In this document: positions 25,674 to 33,335 of the stretch, in pieces
Layout of the letters: each line of letters opens with the position of its first letter
Position numbering within the stretch: position 1 is the first letter of the stretch
Source of the DNA: DATCLS01 sp036563805
GTDB taxonomy: Bacteria > Actinomycetota > Acidimicrobiia > Acidimicrobiales > VFJN01
Length of the DNA stretch: 59,474 nt
NCBI GenBank assembly: GCA_036563805.1
Contig: DATCLS010000081.1
Location: 1 to 59,474, forward strand
Direction: 5' to 3'
The notes under the pieces: generated by a model
Told to the model about the DNA's origin: nothing
What the model saw: only the letters and a program-made list of their open reading frames with translations
Database searches by the model: none
Made by a program: the position numbers and the translations under genes

Positions 25674-26240
25674 TCAGGTCGGGACGCGGCCGAACGCGGC
25701 CAGCACCGCATCGACCAGCGGGTCGATGTCGGCCACGTCGAGCGGCTGGTCGACGAAGCGCCGGTAGATGAAGGGCGCCATGGCCAGGTCGGTGACCAGC
25801 CGGACATCGACGCCCGCCGGCAGCTCGCCCCGGTCCACGCCGCGCCCGATGACACGGGCGTACACGGCGTGCGCCTCGCGGATCGTCTCCTGGCGCAGCT
25901 CGGCCAGCTCGGGGTCGCGGGCCGCCGCCTCCATGAACGACGGCAGGATCCGGCCCGTGTCCGGCCGCTGGAGGTAACCGACGAGCTGGCGCAGCAGCAC
26001 GGTCAGGTCCTCGCGCAGCGACCCCGTGTCGGGCTCGACGAACGGCTGCTGGAGCGACGAGATGGCGGCGTGGATGAGCCGGGCCCGCGACCCCCAGTGC
26101 CGGTAGATCGTCGCCTTGCTGACGCCGGCCCGGGCCGCCACCGTGTCGACGGCGACGCCGGACACGCCGTGGGTGGCGATCAGCTCGACGGTGGTCGCGA
26201 GGATCGGGTCCTCCGACCGACGGGCCCGGGGCGACATCAC
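25674..26240 (-). CDS. TetR-family regulator, last gene of the acyl-CoA dehydrogenase operon
   Basis: The N-terminal region has a TetR helix-turn-helix (DTVAARAGVSKATIYRHWGS) and a C-terminal domain of the TetR_C_11-like type (LVTDLAMAPFIYRRFVDQPL). The start GTG 26240 overlaps the stop of the upstream acyl-CoA dehydrogenase as GTGA; the next codon is ATG, which could equally be the start. As part of the operon it is likely to regulate its own promoter, where a TGAAACGA/TCGTTTCA palindrome lies. The ligand may be an acyl-CoA, by analogy with other TetR regulators of fatty acid and steroid genes. Confidence 0.88.
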   Translation of the reverse strand: MMSPRARRSEDPILATTVELIATHGVSGVAVDTVAARAGVSKATIYRHWGSRARLIHAAISSLQQPFVEPDTGSLREDLTVLLRQLVGYLQRPDTGRILPSFMEAAARDPELAELRQETIREAHAVYARVIGRGVDRGELPAGVDVRLVTDLAMAPFIYRRFVDQPLDVADIDPLVDAVLAAFGRVPT

Positions 26241-27610
26241 GGGCCGTCCGGTCGTCCTCGGGGGACGTCGCGGAAGGGCACGTCCCGGTCGCGGGAGGGC
26301 TCCCTGGGCATGCCGAGGACCCGCTCGCTGATCACGTTGCGGGCCATCTCGAGGGTGCCGCCGCCGATGCAGCCCGACTGGCGCATCAGGAAGTCGGTGC
26401 CGACGCCGGCGAGGGCGCCGTCGTCGTCGGTCCAGGCCGCCCCGGCGGCGCCGGCCATCTCGAAGGCCAGGGTGGTCAGGCGGGCGCCGGCCACGCCGCT
26501 GAACAGGCGGCCGACGGCGGCGGCCTGGGCGTCGATGGCGCCGGCGGCGATGCCGTCGGCCAGCCGCCGCTCCAGCTCGTCCTTCACCCGCTCGAGCATG
26601 GCGGCCTCGCCCACCAGCTCACGGGCCGTCGGGTCGTCCAGCCGGCCGGCGTCCCGGGCCAGGTCCCGCAGCGTCGCCGCCCCCGAGCTGCCGCGGATGG
26701 ACCCGGCCGGCATCGTGACGAACGGCGAGTTGTAGAGCATCCGCTCGTGGAACATCCACCGGATGCACACGGTCCACCCCTGGTCGACCTCGCCGATTCG
26801 GTCGCGGTCGGGCACCCGGACGTCGCTGATGAACTCCTCGCAGAACTCCTTGTTGCCGCTCAGCATCTCGATGCGGCGCACCTCGATGCCCGGCTGGCGG
26901 ATCGGGAGCATGAACACGGTCAGCCCCCGGTGCTTGGGGACGTCCCAGTTCGTGCGGGCCAGGCACAGCGCCCAGTCCGACCACGCCGCGTACGTCGTCC
27001 ACACCTTGGAGCCGTTGAGGACCCACTCGTCGCCGTCGCGGGTGGCGGTGGTGAGCGCTCCGGCCATGTCGGAGCCGCCGCTCGGCTCGGACAGGAACTG
27101 GACCCACACCTCGTCGCCCCGGAGGATGGCCGGGACGTGGCGCCGCTTCTGCTCCTCGGTGCCGAACTCGAGCAGGACGGGCAGGCACGGCGCGAACGTC
27201 GGGATCTGGAGCCGGACCGGGAACTCGTAGCCCGCCAGCTCCTCGTTGAGCACCCGCTGGTGCTCGGGGGTGAGGCCCTGGCCGCCGTACTCGCGGGGCA
27301 CGCACACGCCGGCGAGCCCGTGCTCGTAGAGCAGGCGCTGGACCTCGCGCTCCCGGGCGACCGCCGCCCGCTCCTCCTCGTCGCTCTCGTCGCCGCGCAG
27401 CGTGAGCGCCACCGGGCCGATACGGCGGAGGTTGTCACGGGCGAACGCGCGGGCGTGGGCCCGGAAGGCGTCGAGGTCCTCCGGGGCGGCCGGAGCGGGC
27501 GGGACGGTGGCGCCGTGGCCGTTGTCGTTGTCGTTGGCGGCCGGGCTGGCCGGTGTGCCGCCGGTGCCGGCGTCGGCGGTGTCGGTCGTCGTGTCCCTCG
27601 TGTCGGTCAC
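26237..27610 (-). CDS. Acyl-CoA dehydrogenase (operon partner 2)
   Basis: The 457-residue protein carries the flavoprotein acyl-CoA dehydrogenase fold: an N-terminal helical part (LYEHGLAGVCVPREYGGQGL), the middle beta-domain (VQFLSEPSGGSDMAGALTTA, NGSKVWTTYA) and a C-terminal helical domain ending QSGCIGGGTLEMARNVISER. The first 50 residues are a disordered Thr/Asp/Pro-rich extension. The GTG start at 27610 overlaps the stop of the upstream acyl-CoA dehydrogenase gene. Paired adjacent genes of this type encode heterotetrameric enzymes in actinobacterial steroid and fatty-acid degradation. The substrate is not known. Confidence 0.9.
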   Translation of the reverse strand: MTDTRDTTTDTADAGTGGTPASPAANDNDNGHGATVPPAPAAPEDLDAFRAHARAFARDNLRRIGPVALTLRGDESDEEERAAVAREREVQRLLYEHGLAGVCVPREYGGQGLTPEHQRVLNEELAGYEFPVRLQIPTFAPCLPVLLEFGTEEQKRRHVPAILRGDEVWVQFLSEPSGGSDMAGALTTATRDGDEWVLNGSKVWTTYAAWSDWALCLARTNWDVPKHRGLTVFMLPIRQPGIEVRRIEMLSGNKEFCEEFISDVRVPDRDRIGEVDQGWTVCIRWMFHERMLYNSPFVTMPAGSIRGSSGAATLRDLARDAGRLDDPTARELVGEAAMLERVKDELERRLADGIAAGAIDAQAAAVGRLFSGVAGARLTTLAFEMAGAAGAAWTDDDGALAGVGTDFLMRQSGCIGGGTLEMARNVISERVLGMPREPSRDRDVPFRDVPRGRPDGP

Positions 27611-28845
27611 GCCGCGTCCTCCCGGTGGTCGGCGGTGTCGGTGATGTCGGCCAGGCGCTGGCGGTGCTCGGACGGCGTGCCGTGCAGCGCCCGCGCCACG
27701 GTGTGGCGCCGCAGGAACAGGTGCAGGTCGTGCTCGAAGGTGACGCCGATGCCGCCGTGCAGCTGCACGCAGTCCTGCAGCAGCTCGCTGCCGTAGTCGC
27801 CCACGAACGCCTTGGCCGCGCTGGCCAGCTCGGCGGCGTCGGGCCGGTCGGCGGACACGGCGGCGGCCGCCGCGTCGGTCACGGCGTGGCTGGCCTCCAG
27901 CCACGACTTCATGTCGGCGAACCGGTGCTTGAGCGCTTGGTACGAGGCGAGGGGCCGACCGAACGAGTAGCGGTCGAACGCCCAGGCCACGGTCATGTCG
28001 AACGCCGCCTGCATGGCCCCGACCGCCTCGGCGCAGCTGATGACCGCGGCCAGCCGCAGCTGGCGCTCGACCGCCGCGGCCGCCCCGCCGACCGCGCCCA
28101 CGACTCGGTCGACTGGGACCCGCACGCCGGCGAACGTCACCACGGCGAAGCGCCGGGTCAGGTCGACCGTGTGCATGGGGGCGACCGAGACGCCGGGGGC
28201 GTCGGCCGGGACCAGCACCTGGGTCAGGCCCTCCCCCGCCGGACCGCCCCTGGTTGGGCCGCCGCCTGTTCGTGCCGTGACCAGGAAGTGGTCGGCCTGG
28301 GCGCCGGCCTCGACCGGGCGGGCCACGCCGTCCACCACGACCTCGCCGCCGTCGACCCGCGCCGTGAGCGCGGTCGCGCCCAGCCGGTCGTGGGGCCGGG
28401 GGCCGGACAGGCACCAGCTGGCGATCCGGGTGCCGGCCACGAGCTCGGCCAGGACGGCGGCGAGGGTGTCGGCGCCGTCGCCGGCCGAGCCGGTCGGACG
28501 GACCGGACCGGCCGCGTCGGTCGGCCCGGCGGCCAGGGCGGCGTTCAGCGCCGCGGCCACGACGTTGACCGGCAGCAGCGGCCCGGGCGCGGCGTGGCGG
28601 CCGAACTCGTGGGCCGCCAGCGTCAGGTCGACCAGCCCGTCGCCGCTGATGCTGCCGCCGCCCCGGGCCTCGTCGACCAGCAGCGACGTCCAACCCAGCT
28701 CCGCGCCGCGGCGCCAGTAGTCGGCGTCGAAGCCGGCCGGATCGTCGCGCCGGCGCCGCAGCTCGCCGGCCGGCACGTGCTCGCGCAGGTACCGCTCCGT
28801 GGTCTCGCGGAACAGCTCCTGGTCGTCGCTCAGGTCCAACCGCAT
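27607..28845 (-). CDS. Acyl-CoA dehydrogenase (operon partner 1)
   Basis: This 412-residue protein is a second acyl-CoA dehydrogenase, more divergent than its neighbour. The N-terminal helix bundle (LSDDQELFRETTERYLREHV), a degenerate middle domain, and the C-terminal helices (FDRYSFGRPLASYQALKHRF, and VQLHGGIGVTFEHDLHLFLR) are recognisable. The FAD-contact region QLHGGIG is kept. Together with the next gene it fits the actinobacterial pattern of unequal subunits making one heteromeric enzyme. The start at ATG 28845 lies 29 bases from an operator-like palindrome that covers the likely promoter. Confidence 0.88.
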   Translation of the reverse strand: MRLDLSDDQELFRETTERYLREHVPAGELRRRRDDPAGFDADYWRRGAELGWTSLLVDEARGGGSISGDGLVDLTLAAHEFGRHAAPGPLLPVNVVAAALNAALAAGPTDAAGPVRPTGSAGDGADTLAAVLAELVAGTRIASWCLSGPRPHDRLGATALTARVDGGEVVVDGVARPVEAGAQADHFLVTARTGGGPTRGGPAGEGLTQVLVPADAPGVSVAPMHTVDLTRRFAVVTFAGVRVPVDRVVGAVGGAAAAVERQLRLAAVISCAEAVGAMQAAFDMTVAWAFDRYSFGRPLASYQALKHRFADMKSWLEASHAVTDAAAAAVSADRPDAAELASAAKAFVGDYGSELLQDCVQLHGGIGVTFEHDLHLFLRRHTVARALHGTPSEHRQRLADITDTADHREDAA

Positions 28846-28873
28846 GCCCGGGGCCCCTCCTTCGTCACCGCGA

Positions 28874-28896
28874 TGAAACGAAACCGTATCGTTTCA
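28874..28896. promoter_or_regulatory. Palindromic operator at the acyl-CoA dehydrogenase operon promoter
   Basis: Arms TGAAACGA and TCGTTTCA are perfect complements separated by AACCGTA. On the minus strand the spacer reads TACGGT, a TANNNT -10 box, so a bound repressor would block the promoter. The TetR encoded at the operon's end is the natural candidate. Confidence 0.7.
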
Positions 28897-28973
28897 GCCG
28901 GCCCGGCACCATAGCGACCGCGATCACCCGTCCGCCCGTCGGGGCGCACTCCCACCCGCCCGTCCGCCCGATC

Positions 28974-28979
28974 TAGGCT
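28974..28979 (+). promoter_or_regulatory. Candidate -10 box for the ParA-like gene
   Basis: TAGGCT matches TANNNT and is identical to the box before the TetR at 31459. It would give a leader of about 90 bases before ATG 29075. Confidence 0.3.
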
Positions 28980-29074
28980 CCCCGCATCGGGGACAGACAA
29001 CGGGCCTGGGGAGGTGGCCCGGCCGGTGGCGCGGACGGGGCCGAGGCGCCCTCCGGCCGGCACACGAGCACGAC

Positions 29075-30226
29075 ATGCGAGCCATAGTGGTCTGCAGCGC
29101 CCGGGGCGGGGTGGGCAAGACGACGGTGGCGGTTCAGCTCGCTCGGGCGCTGGAGAGCCTGGGCGAACGGACCGTGCTGGTCGACCTCGACCCCACCGGG
29201 CCGGGGACGGCGGCGCTCGCCCCGCTGCCGGGCGAGGGCCCCAGCCTGGCCACGGCGCTGACCGGTCAATGGCGGGGCCGGGCGGCCGACCTGGTCCGGC
29301 CGAGCGCCTCGGGGCCAGCCGTGATCCCTGCCGTGGGCCTGGGCGACGTGGCCGCAGTGCTGGCGGCCGGCGCCGAGACCCGGCTGCGCAGCCTGGTCGT
29401 CAGCCTGCTGGGCGAGGGGGCCACGGTCGTCGTCGACTGCCCGGGCGGCCCGGTGGGTCGGGTCGGCCCGTTCACGGCCGTCGCCCTGGCCGCCATCGCG
29501 CCGCTGGCCACCTCCGGCGGCGGCGTGCTGGCGGTCATGACGCCCTCGGGCCCCGAGGTGCCGGGCACGGCCCGCCTGCTGGCCCGGGTCCCGCCGGGGG
29601 CGGTGCTGGGGCTCGTGGTGAACGGCGTGACCGACAGCCTCATCGCCGCGTCGCTCCACGACCTCGGGCGCCGCCTGGGCGTGCCGGTGCTGGCCCACGT
29701 CCCGGCGGTCGCCCACGTCGACGAGGTGGCCGGCATCGGCCAGGCCGTCGACCAGCTGGCCCGCCTGCTGGTCAGCGAGCCGGGGGCGACCGCGGCGTGG
29801 AGCGAGCTGTGGGCGGCGATCGACGGCGCCGCCGGCCGCGACGAGGACCTCGTCCGGCGCATCCAGGTGGAGCTCGACCGCCTGGCCCGTGAGCCGTGGG
29901 CCGATCCCGACCCCGAGCTCGGCCTCGGCATCGAGCTGCTGGGCGACTCGCCCACCCGCGAGCGCCTGGTCCGCCGGTGGGAGGAGGTGGCCGCGCGGCG
30001 GGAGGCGGGCCCCGGGCCGCAGGCGCCGGCCGGGTCGCCGCCCCCGCCGGAGCCGGCCCCGGGCACGGGCCCGGCGGCGGAGGCGGGCGCCGAGCCCGGG
30101 ACGGGCACCGGGGACGCCGGGGGCGCCGGCGACACCGCGGGGCGCCGGCCGAGCGTGCAGGACCGGCTCACCCGCCTCGCCCCCTGGGCCGCAGCCAGCG
30201 ACGACGACGGGCGCCGCGAACCGTGA
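29075..30226 (+). CDS. ParA/MinD-type P-loop ATPase with disordered C-terminal tail
   Basis: The deviant Walker A motif SARGGVGKTTV (8-18) and the following VDLDPTGPG identify the ParA/MinD/SIMIBI family. Residues 1-240 are the ATPase, and a second Walker-like acid is at VVVDCPGG. Residues about 245-312 are helical, and 313-370 are a Pro/Ala/Gly-rich low-complexity tail. There is no ParB or other partner nearby, so it is an orphan rather than a chromosome-partitioning pair. It may act in polar localisation or in pilus/flagellar-type assemblies, but nothing next to it shows which. Confidence 0.75.
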   Translation: MRAIVVCSARGGVGKTTVAVQLARALESLGERTVLVDLDPTGPGTAALAPLPGEGPSLATALTGQWRGRAADLVRPSASGPAVIPAVGLGDVAAVLAAGAETRLRSLVVSLLGEGATVVVDCPGGPVGRVGPFTAVALAAIAPLATSGGGVLAVMTPSGPEVPGTARLLARVPPGAVLGLVVNGVTDSLIAASLHDLGRRLGVPVLAHVPAVAHVDEVAGIGQAVDQLARLLVSEPGATAAWSELWAAIDGAAGRDEDLVRRIQVELDRLAREPWADPDPELGLGIELLGDSPTRERLVRRWEEVAARREAGPGPQAPAGSPPPPEPAPGTGPAAEAGAEPGTGTGDAGGAGDTAGRRPSVQDRLTRLAPWAAASDDDGRREP

Positions 30227-30282
30227 GCGCCGGGCCCTGGCCCGCCCGGGGCCGGCCGTGAGGCGGCGGCGTGGCCGGCGCG

Positions 30283-31362
30283 CTACGCCTCAGCGGTGAG
30301 CAGGAGACTCGTACCCACGCTCGACTGCACGAAGGCGTCGGGCAGCTGGGCGGCGAGGGCGTGGGTCGCCTTCCAGCCCGTGCAGTGGGCGGGCACCACC
30401 ACGTCGGGCGCCAGGCGGCCGAGAGCGGCGATCGTGTCGCCGATGATCGGCTCGAACAGCGGCCCCGACAGGTGGAAGCCGCCCATGACCGCGTGGATCC
30501 GGTCGACGCCGGTGAGCCGCCGGGCGTAGTGGCAGGTGTTGACGATCCCGGCGTGGCCGCAGCCGGTGATCACCACCAGGCCGCGGCCGGCGACGTTCAC
30601 GACCAGGGCCTGGTCGTCGAGGATGAGCGGATCGGCCTCCCACTCCCCGTCCCGCAGGGCCTGGTGGACGGGGAAGCCGGTCTCGAACGGGGTCGTGCGG
30701 TCGACCTCGCCGGTGATCAGCACCGACCGGTCGAACAGGAACGACGGCCGCCGGTCCTCGACGATCTCGAACCCGGCGTCCTCGAGCCCCCGGCGGCTGG
30801 TGGTGGGCAGCTCGAACGGCTCGGCGCCGGGCACGGCGATCCGCCGCCGGCTCCAGAACTCGGGGTGGATGACGACCGGCAGGTTGGTCCGCCCCAGGCG
30901 CTCGGCCAGCCCGGACAGCCCGGTGGTGTGGTCGAAGTGGCCGTGGCTGCACACGATGACCTCGATGTCGCCGGGGTCGCGGTCGAGCCGGCGGAGGTTC
31001 TCCACGCAGCCGTCGGGCGTGATGCCGGTGTCGAACAGCAGGCGGTGCACCCGGTCGCCCGTGCGCACCTCGACGAGGACCGAGAAGCCGTGCTCGGCCT
31101 GCGGCGGGTCGATGGCCTTGCCCGACGCCAGGGTCGGGGCGGCGAGGCCCGCCGCCGGCCCGCCGCCCTGCAGCCAGCGGGCGAGCCCCGCCCGCCGGAC
31201 CGGCCCCTCGTCCAGCAGCAGCATGTCGACCGTGTTGTCGCACACGGTCAGCACGGCCACCTCGTCGACCGGCTCCAGCGGCAGGACCTCGCCGCGCCAC
31301 TCGGCGTCCGCCGGGATCGCCTCCACGGGCGGAACGTGGACGTGGCCGTGGTCCTCGCACAT
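30283..31362 (-). CDS. Metallo-beta-lactamase-fold hydrolase
   Basis: The 359-residue protein has the metal motif SHGHFDHTTG near residue 137, the next histidine in CGHAGIVN, and a C-terminal ligand in VVPAHCTGW. The N-terminal AVLTVCDNTVDMLLLDEG and the architecture resemble MBL-fold proteins annotated as 7,8-dihydropterin methyltransferase-like or MJ0301-type. That subgroup has no settled substrate. ATG 31362 is 96 bases from the divergent TetR at 31459. It converges with the ParA-like gene. A role with the neighbouring catabolic cluster is possible but unproved. Confidence 0.8.
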   Translation of the reverse strand: MCEDHGHVHVPPVEAIPADAEWRGEVLPLEPVDEVAVLTVCDNTVDMLLLDEGPVRRAGLARWLQGGGPAAGLAAPTLASGKAIDPPQAEHGFSVLVEVRTGDRVHRLLFDTGITPDGCVENLRRLDRDPGDIEVIVCSHGHFDHTTGLSGLAERLGRTNLPVVIHPEFWSRRRIAVPGAEPFELPTTSRRGLEDAGFEIVEDRRPSFLFDRSVLITGEVDRTTPFETGFPVHQALRDGEWEADPLILDDQALVVNVAGRGLVVITGCGHAGIVNTCHYARRLTGVDRIHAVMGGFHLSGPLFEPIIGDTIAALGRLAPDVVVPAHCTGWKATHALAAQLPDAFVQSSVGTSLLLTAEA

Positions 31363-31445
31363 GGCCCCACCCTCGCGCCCCCGGCCCGGCTCTTCACGCG
31401 GTCCGAGCCGTCCGGGCCATCCCGGGCCGGGCGGGTGCCCCTGCC

Positions 31446-31451
31446 TAGGCT
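31446..31451 (+). promoter_or_regulatory. Candidate -10 box for a leaderless TetR transcript
   Basis: TAGGCT ends 7 bases before GTG 31459, with no Shine-Dalgarno between, so the TetR mRNA probably starts at the start codon. Confidence 0.45.
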
Positions 31452-31458
31452 GGGGCCC

Positions 31459-32055
31459 GTGACGACCAGGCAGCGGCCGCCGCGGCGAGAGACGCGCGAC
31501 CGGATCCTCGACGCGGCGATGGATGTGTTCGCGGAGGACGGGTTCGGCGGCGCCACCATCAGCGAGGTCGAGCGGCGTGTCGGGCTGGCCGTCGGCACCG
31601 GCAGCCTCTACCGGCACTTCCCGTCCAAGGAGGCCCTGCTGAAGGCGGCCGTCGACCGCGAGGTCACCCGCCTGCGGGCCGAGATGGCGGCGGCCCAGGC
31701 GGCGCTGCCGCCGTCGGACGACCCGACCGAGCGGCGCATGCGGCTCTACGAGCAGCGGCTCCACGACTTCCGCAGGTTCGGCCGGCTGTTCCGGCTCATG
31801 CTCAACGAGGGCGACCGGGTGCCCGAGCTGCGGGAGGCGATCTGGGCGGCGGTGGAGCGGCCGGTCAAGGACGACCCTGAGGAGGAGGACGTCGTCTACG
31901 CCATCGCCATGGCTGCCCTCGGCGGCTACCACCTGTTCTCGCTCATGCAGGGCCGGCCCTACAACGGCGTGGCCGAGCAGCAGTTCCTGCGCACGCTGGC
32001 CGAGCTGACGACCCGGGCCGAAGGCGACGCGGGCGCCGGCACGCACTCCAGCTAG
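31459..32055 (+). CDS. TetR-family regulator at the edge of the catabolic cluster
   Basis: Residues 10-60 hold the TetR helix-turn-helix (RDRILDAAMDVFAEDGFGG, SEVERRVGLAVGTGSLYRHF). The remainder is a helical ligand domain of 198 residues in total. GTG 31459 appears leaderless. The stop overlaps the P450 stop on the other strand (32052-32055), so the two genes converge tightly. It is the only regulator in the 31-46 kb cluster, and the shared palindrome GCAAG-N6-CTTGC at both cluster promoters is a plausible binding site for it; this link is inference. Confidence 0.88.
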   Translation: MTTRQRPPRRETRDRILDAAMDVFAEDGFGGATISEVERRVGLAVGTGSLYRHFPSKEALLKAAVDREVTRLRAEMAAAQAALPPSDDPTERRMRLYEQRLHDFRRFGRLFRLMLNEGDRVPELREAIWAAVERPVKDDPEEEDVVYAIAMAALGGYHLFSLMQGRPYNGVAEQQFLRTLAELTTRAEGDAGAGTHSS

Positions 32056-33239
32056 GCGGGCGCGAACTCCAGCGGCACCGACGCCGGCCCCCGGGCCTGG
32101 AGGCTGAAGTACGTCACCTCGGCGCCAGCGGGCAGGCGGAACGGCCCGAGCCGCTCCAGCAGCCGCCGGACGGCGACGCGGATCTGCAGCCGCGCCAGGT
32201 TGGAGCCGATGCAGCGGTGGGGCCCGGCCCCGAACGTGAGGTGGCGGTTGTGGGGTCGGTCGAGCACCACCTCGTCGGGCCGCTCGAACACGGCCGGGTC
32301 GCGGTTGGCCGCCCCGAAGAACAGCCCGACCTTGTCCCCCGCCCGGACCCGCCGGCCGGCGATCGTGACGTCGCGCGTCGCGGTCCGGAACATGAGGGGC
32401 AGCGGCGTCTCGAGCCGCAGGCACTCCTCCACCAGCGCCGGCACCAGCCCCAGGTCGGCCCGGACCCGGGCCTGGAGCCCGGGGTCTTCGGCCAGGATCC
32501 GCATGGTGGCCCCGATGGCGCTGGCCGAGGTGCCGATGCCGCCCTGGATGAGCAGCTGGAGGCCGGACAGCAGCTCGTGGTCGACGAACGTCTCGCCGGT
32601 GTCGTTGAGGCGCATGACGGCGTCGACGATGTCGCGGCGCGGGGGCCGCTGCGCCCGCTCGGCCAGGACGCCGGCCGCCCATCCCCGTAGCGTGGCCGCC
32701 CCGGCCGCCGTCTTGTCGGGGTCTGACTCGAAGCTGATGGCCCGGGCCGCCGGCTCGGCCATGGCGAAGTCCTCGTCGCGGGCGTGGAACAGCAGCCGGA
32801 ACAGCACGGTGCCGGGCAGCTTGCGGGCGAAGTCGGCGGCGACGTCGCAGGAGCCTCGGTCGACGAACGTGTCGATCAGCTCGTCGGCGATGGCCCGGAT
32901 GGGGCCCTCCAGGTCGGCCAGCGCCCGGATCGTCAGGTGCGGGTTGGCCTGCTTGCGGTAGGCCCGCTGGCGGGGCGGGTCGAGCTCGATCGGCACGAGC
33001 TGGGGCATGGCGTCGAAGCTCGGCCGGGTGATCGACACGCCCTGGGTCGAGGTGAACGTCTCCCAGTCCTGGGCGATGCGCAGCACGGTGTCGTAGCCGG
33101 TCGCCGCCCAGTAGCCGCCGGCGCTCTCCACCCAGGTCAGCGGCCCGAGGCTCTGGAGCTCGCGCACCGCGTCCCAGTAGCGCGGCCCGACCACCTCCGG
33201 CGCGGTGTGGTCGAACGTCGAGGTCGGCGTCGGTCGCAT
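32052..33239 (-). CDS. Cytochrome P450
   Basis: The haem-binding loop FGAGPHRCIGSNLAR holds the cysteine C343, with EECLR as the ExxR motif and a normal length of 395 residues. It is a bacterial class I P450 and would need a ferredoxin and reductase encoded elsewhere. The I-helix motif, normally A/G-G-x-D/E-T, reads GGIGTS here, so the conserved acid is Gly; proton delivery may differ. It starts at ATG 33239 and faces the solute-binding lipoprotein gene across two palindromic operators. Monooxygenation of the cluster's substrate is the likely job. Confidence 0.93.
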   Translation of the reverse strand: MRPTPTSTFDHTAPEVVGPRYWDAVRELQSLGPLTWVESAGGYWAATGYDTVLRIAQDWETFTSTQGVSITRPSFDAMPQLVPIELDPPRQRAYRKQANPHLTIRALADLEGPIRAIADELIDTFVDRGSCDVAADFARKLPGTVLFRLLFHARDEDFAMAEPAARAISFESDPDKTAAGAATLRGWAAGVLAERAQRPPRRDIVDAVMRLNDTGETFVDHELLSGLQLLIQGGIGTSASAIGATMRILAEDPGLQARVRADLGLVPALVEECLRLETPLPLMFRTATRDVTIAGRRVRAGDKVGLFFGAANRDPAVFERPDEVVLDRPHNRHLTFGAGPHRCIGSNLARLQIRVAVRRLLERLGPFRLPAGAEVTYFSLQARGPASVPLEFAPA

Positions 33240-33254
33240 GTCGGCATCCCCCCG

Positions 33255-33274
33255 ATGCAAGTGAACCCTTGCGA
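33255..33274. promoter_or_regulatory. Operator site A1 (GCAAG-N6-CTTGC) between P450 and solute-binding genes
   Basis: ATGCAAGTGAACCCTTGCGA holds GCAAG at 33257-33261 and CTTGC at 33268-33272 with a 6-base spacer. It overlaps the -35 region of the plus-strand promoter. The same motif recurs at 33286-33301 and 42914-42929. Confidence 0.75.
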
Positions 33275-33298
33275 CTACACAGAAAGCAAGGATAACCT
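33269..33298 (+). promoter_or_regulatory. Candidate sigma-70-type promoter for the solute-binding operon
   Basis: TTGCGA (33269-33274) and TAACCT (33293-33298) are spaced 18 bases apart. Site A1 overlaps the -35 box and site A2 covers the -10 box, so a regulator bound at both would repress. ATG 33336 lies 37 bases downstream. Confidence 0.55.
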
Positions 33299-33305
33299 TG
33301 CTTTC
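33282..33305. promoter_or_regulatory. Operator site A2 (GCAAG-N6-CTTGC)
   Basis: A perfect inverted repeat: arms GAAAGCAAGG and CCTTGCTTTC around ATAA. The core GCAAG-GATAAC-CTTGC matches the motif of sites A1 and B. It overlaps -10 boxes for both strands. Confidence 0.8.
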
Positions 33306-33335
33306 GTTGTCGGGGGGACAGCGAGGGGGAACGCG

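Noticed and set aside
26237..28693. One 818-residue minus-strand protein
   Set aside because: Its first half is a shifted frame of the upstream acyl-CoA dehydrogenase; the real gene begins at GTG 27610.
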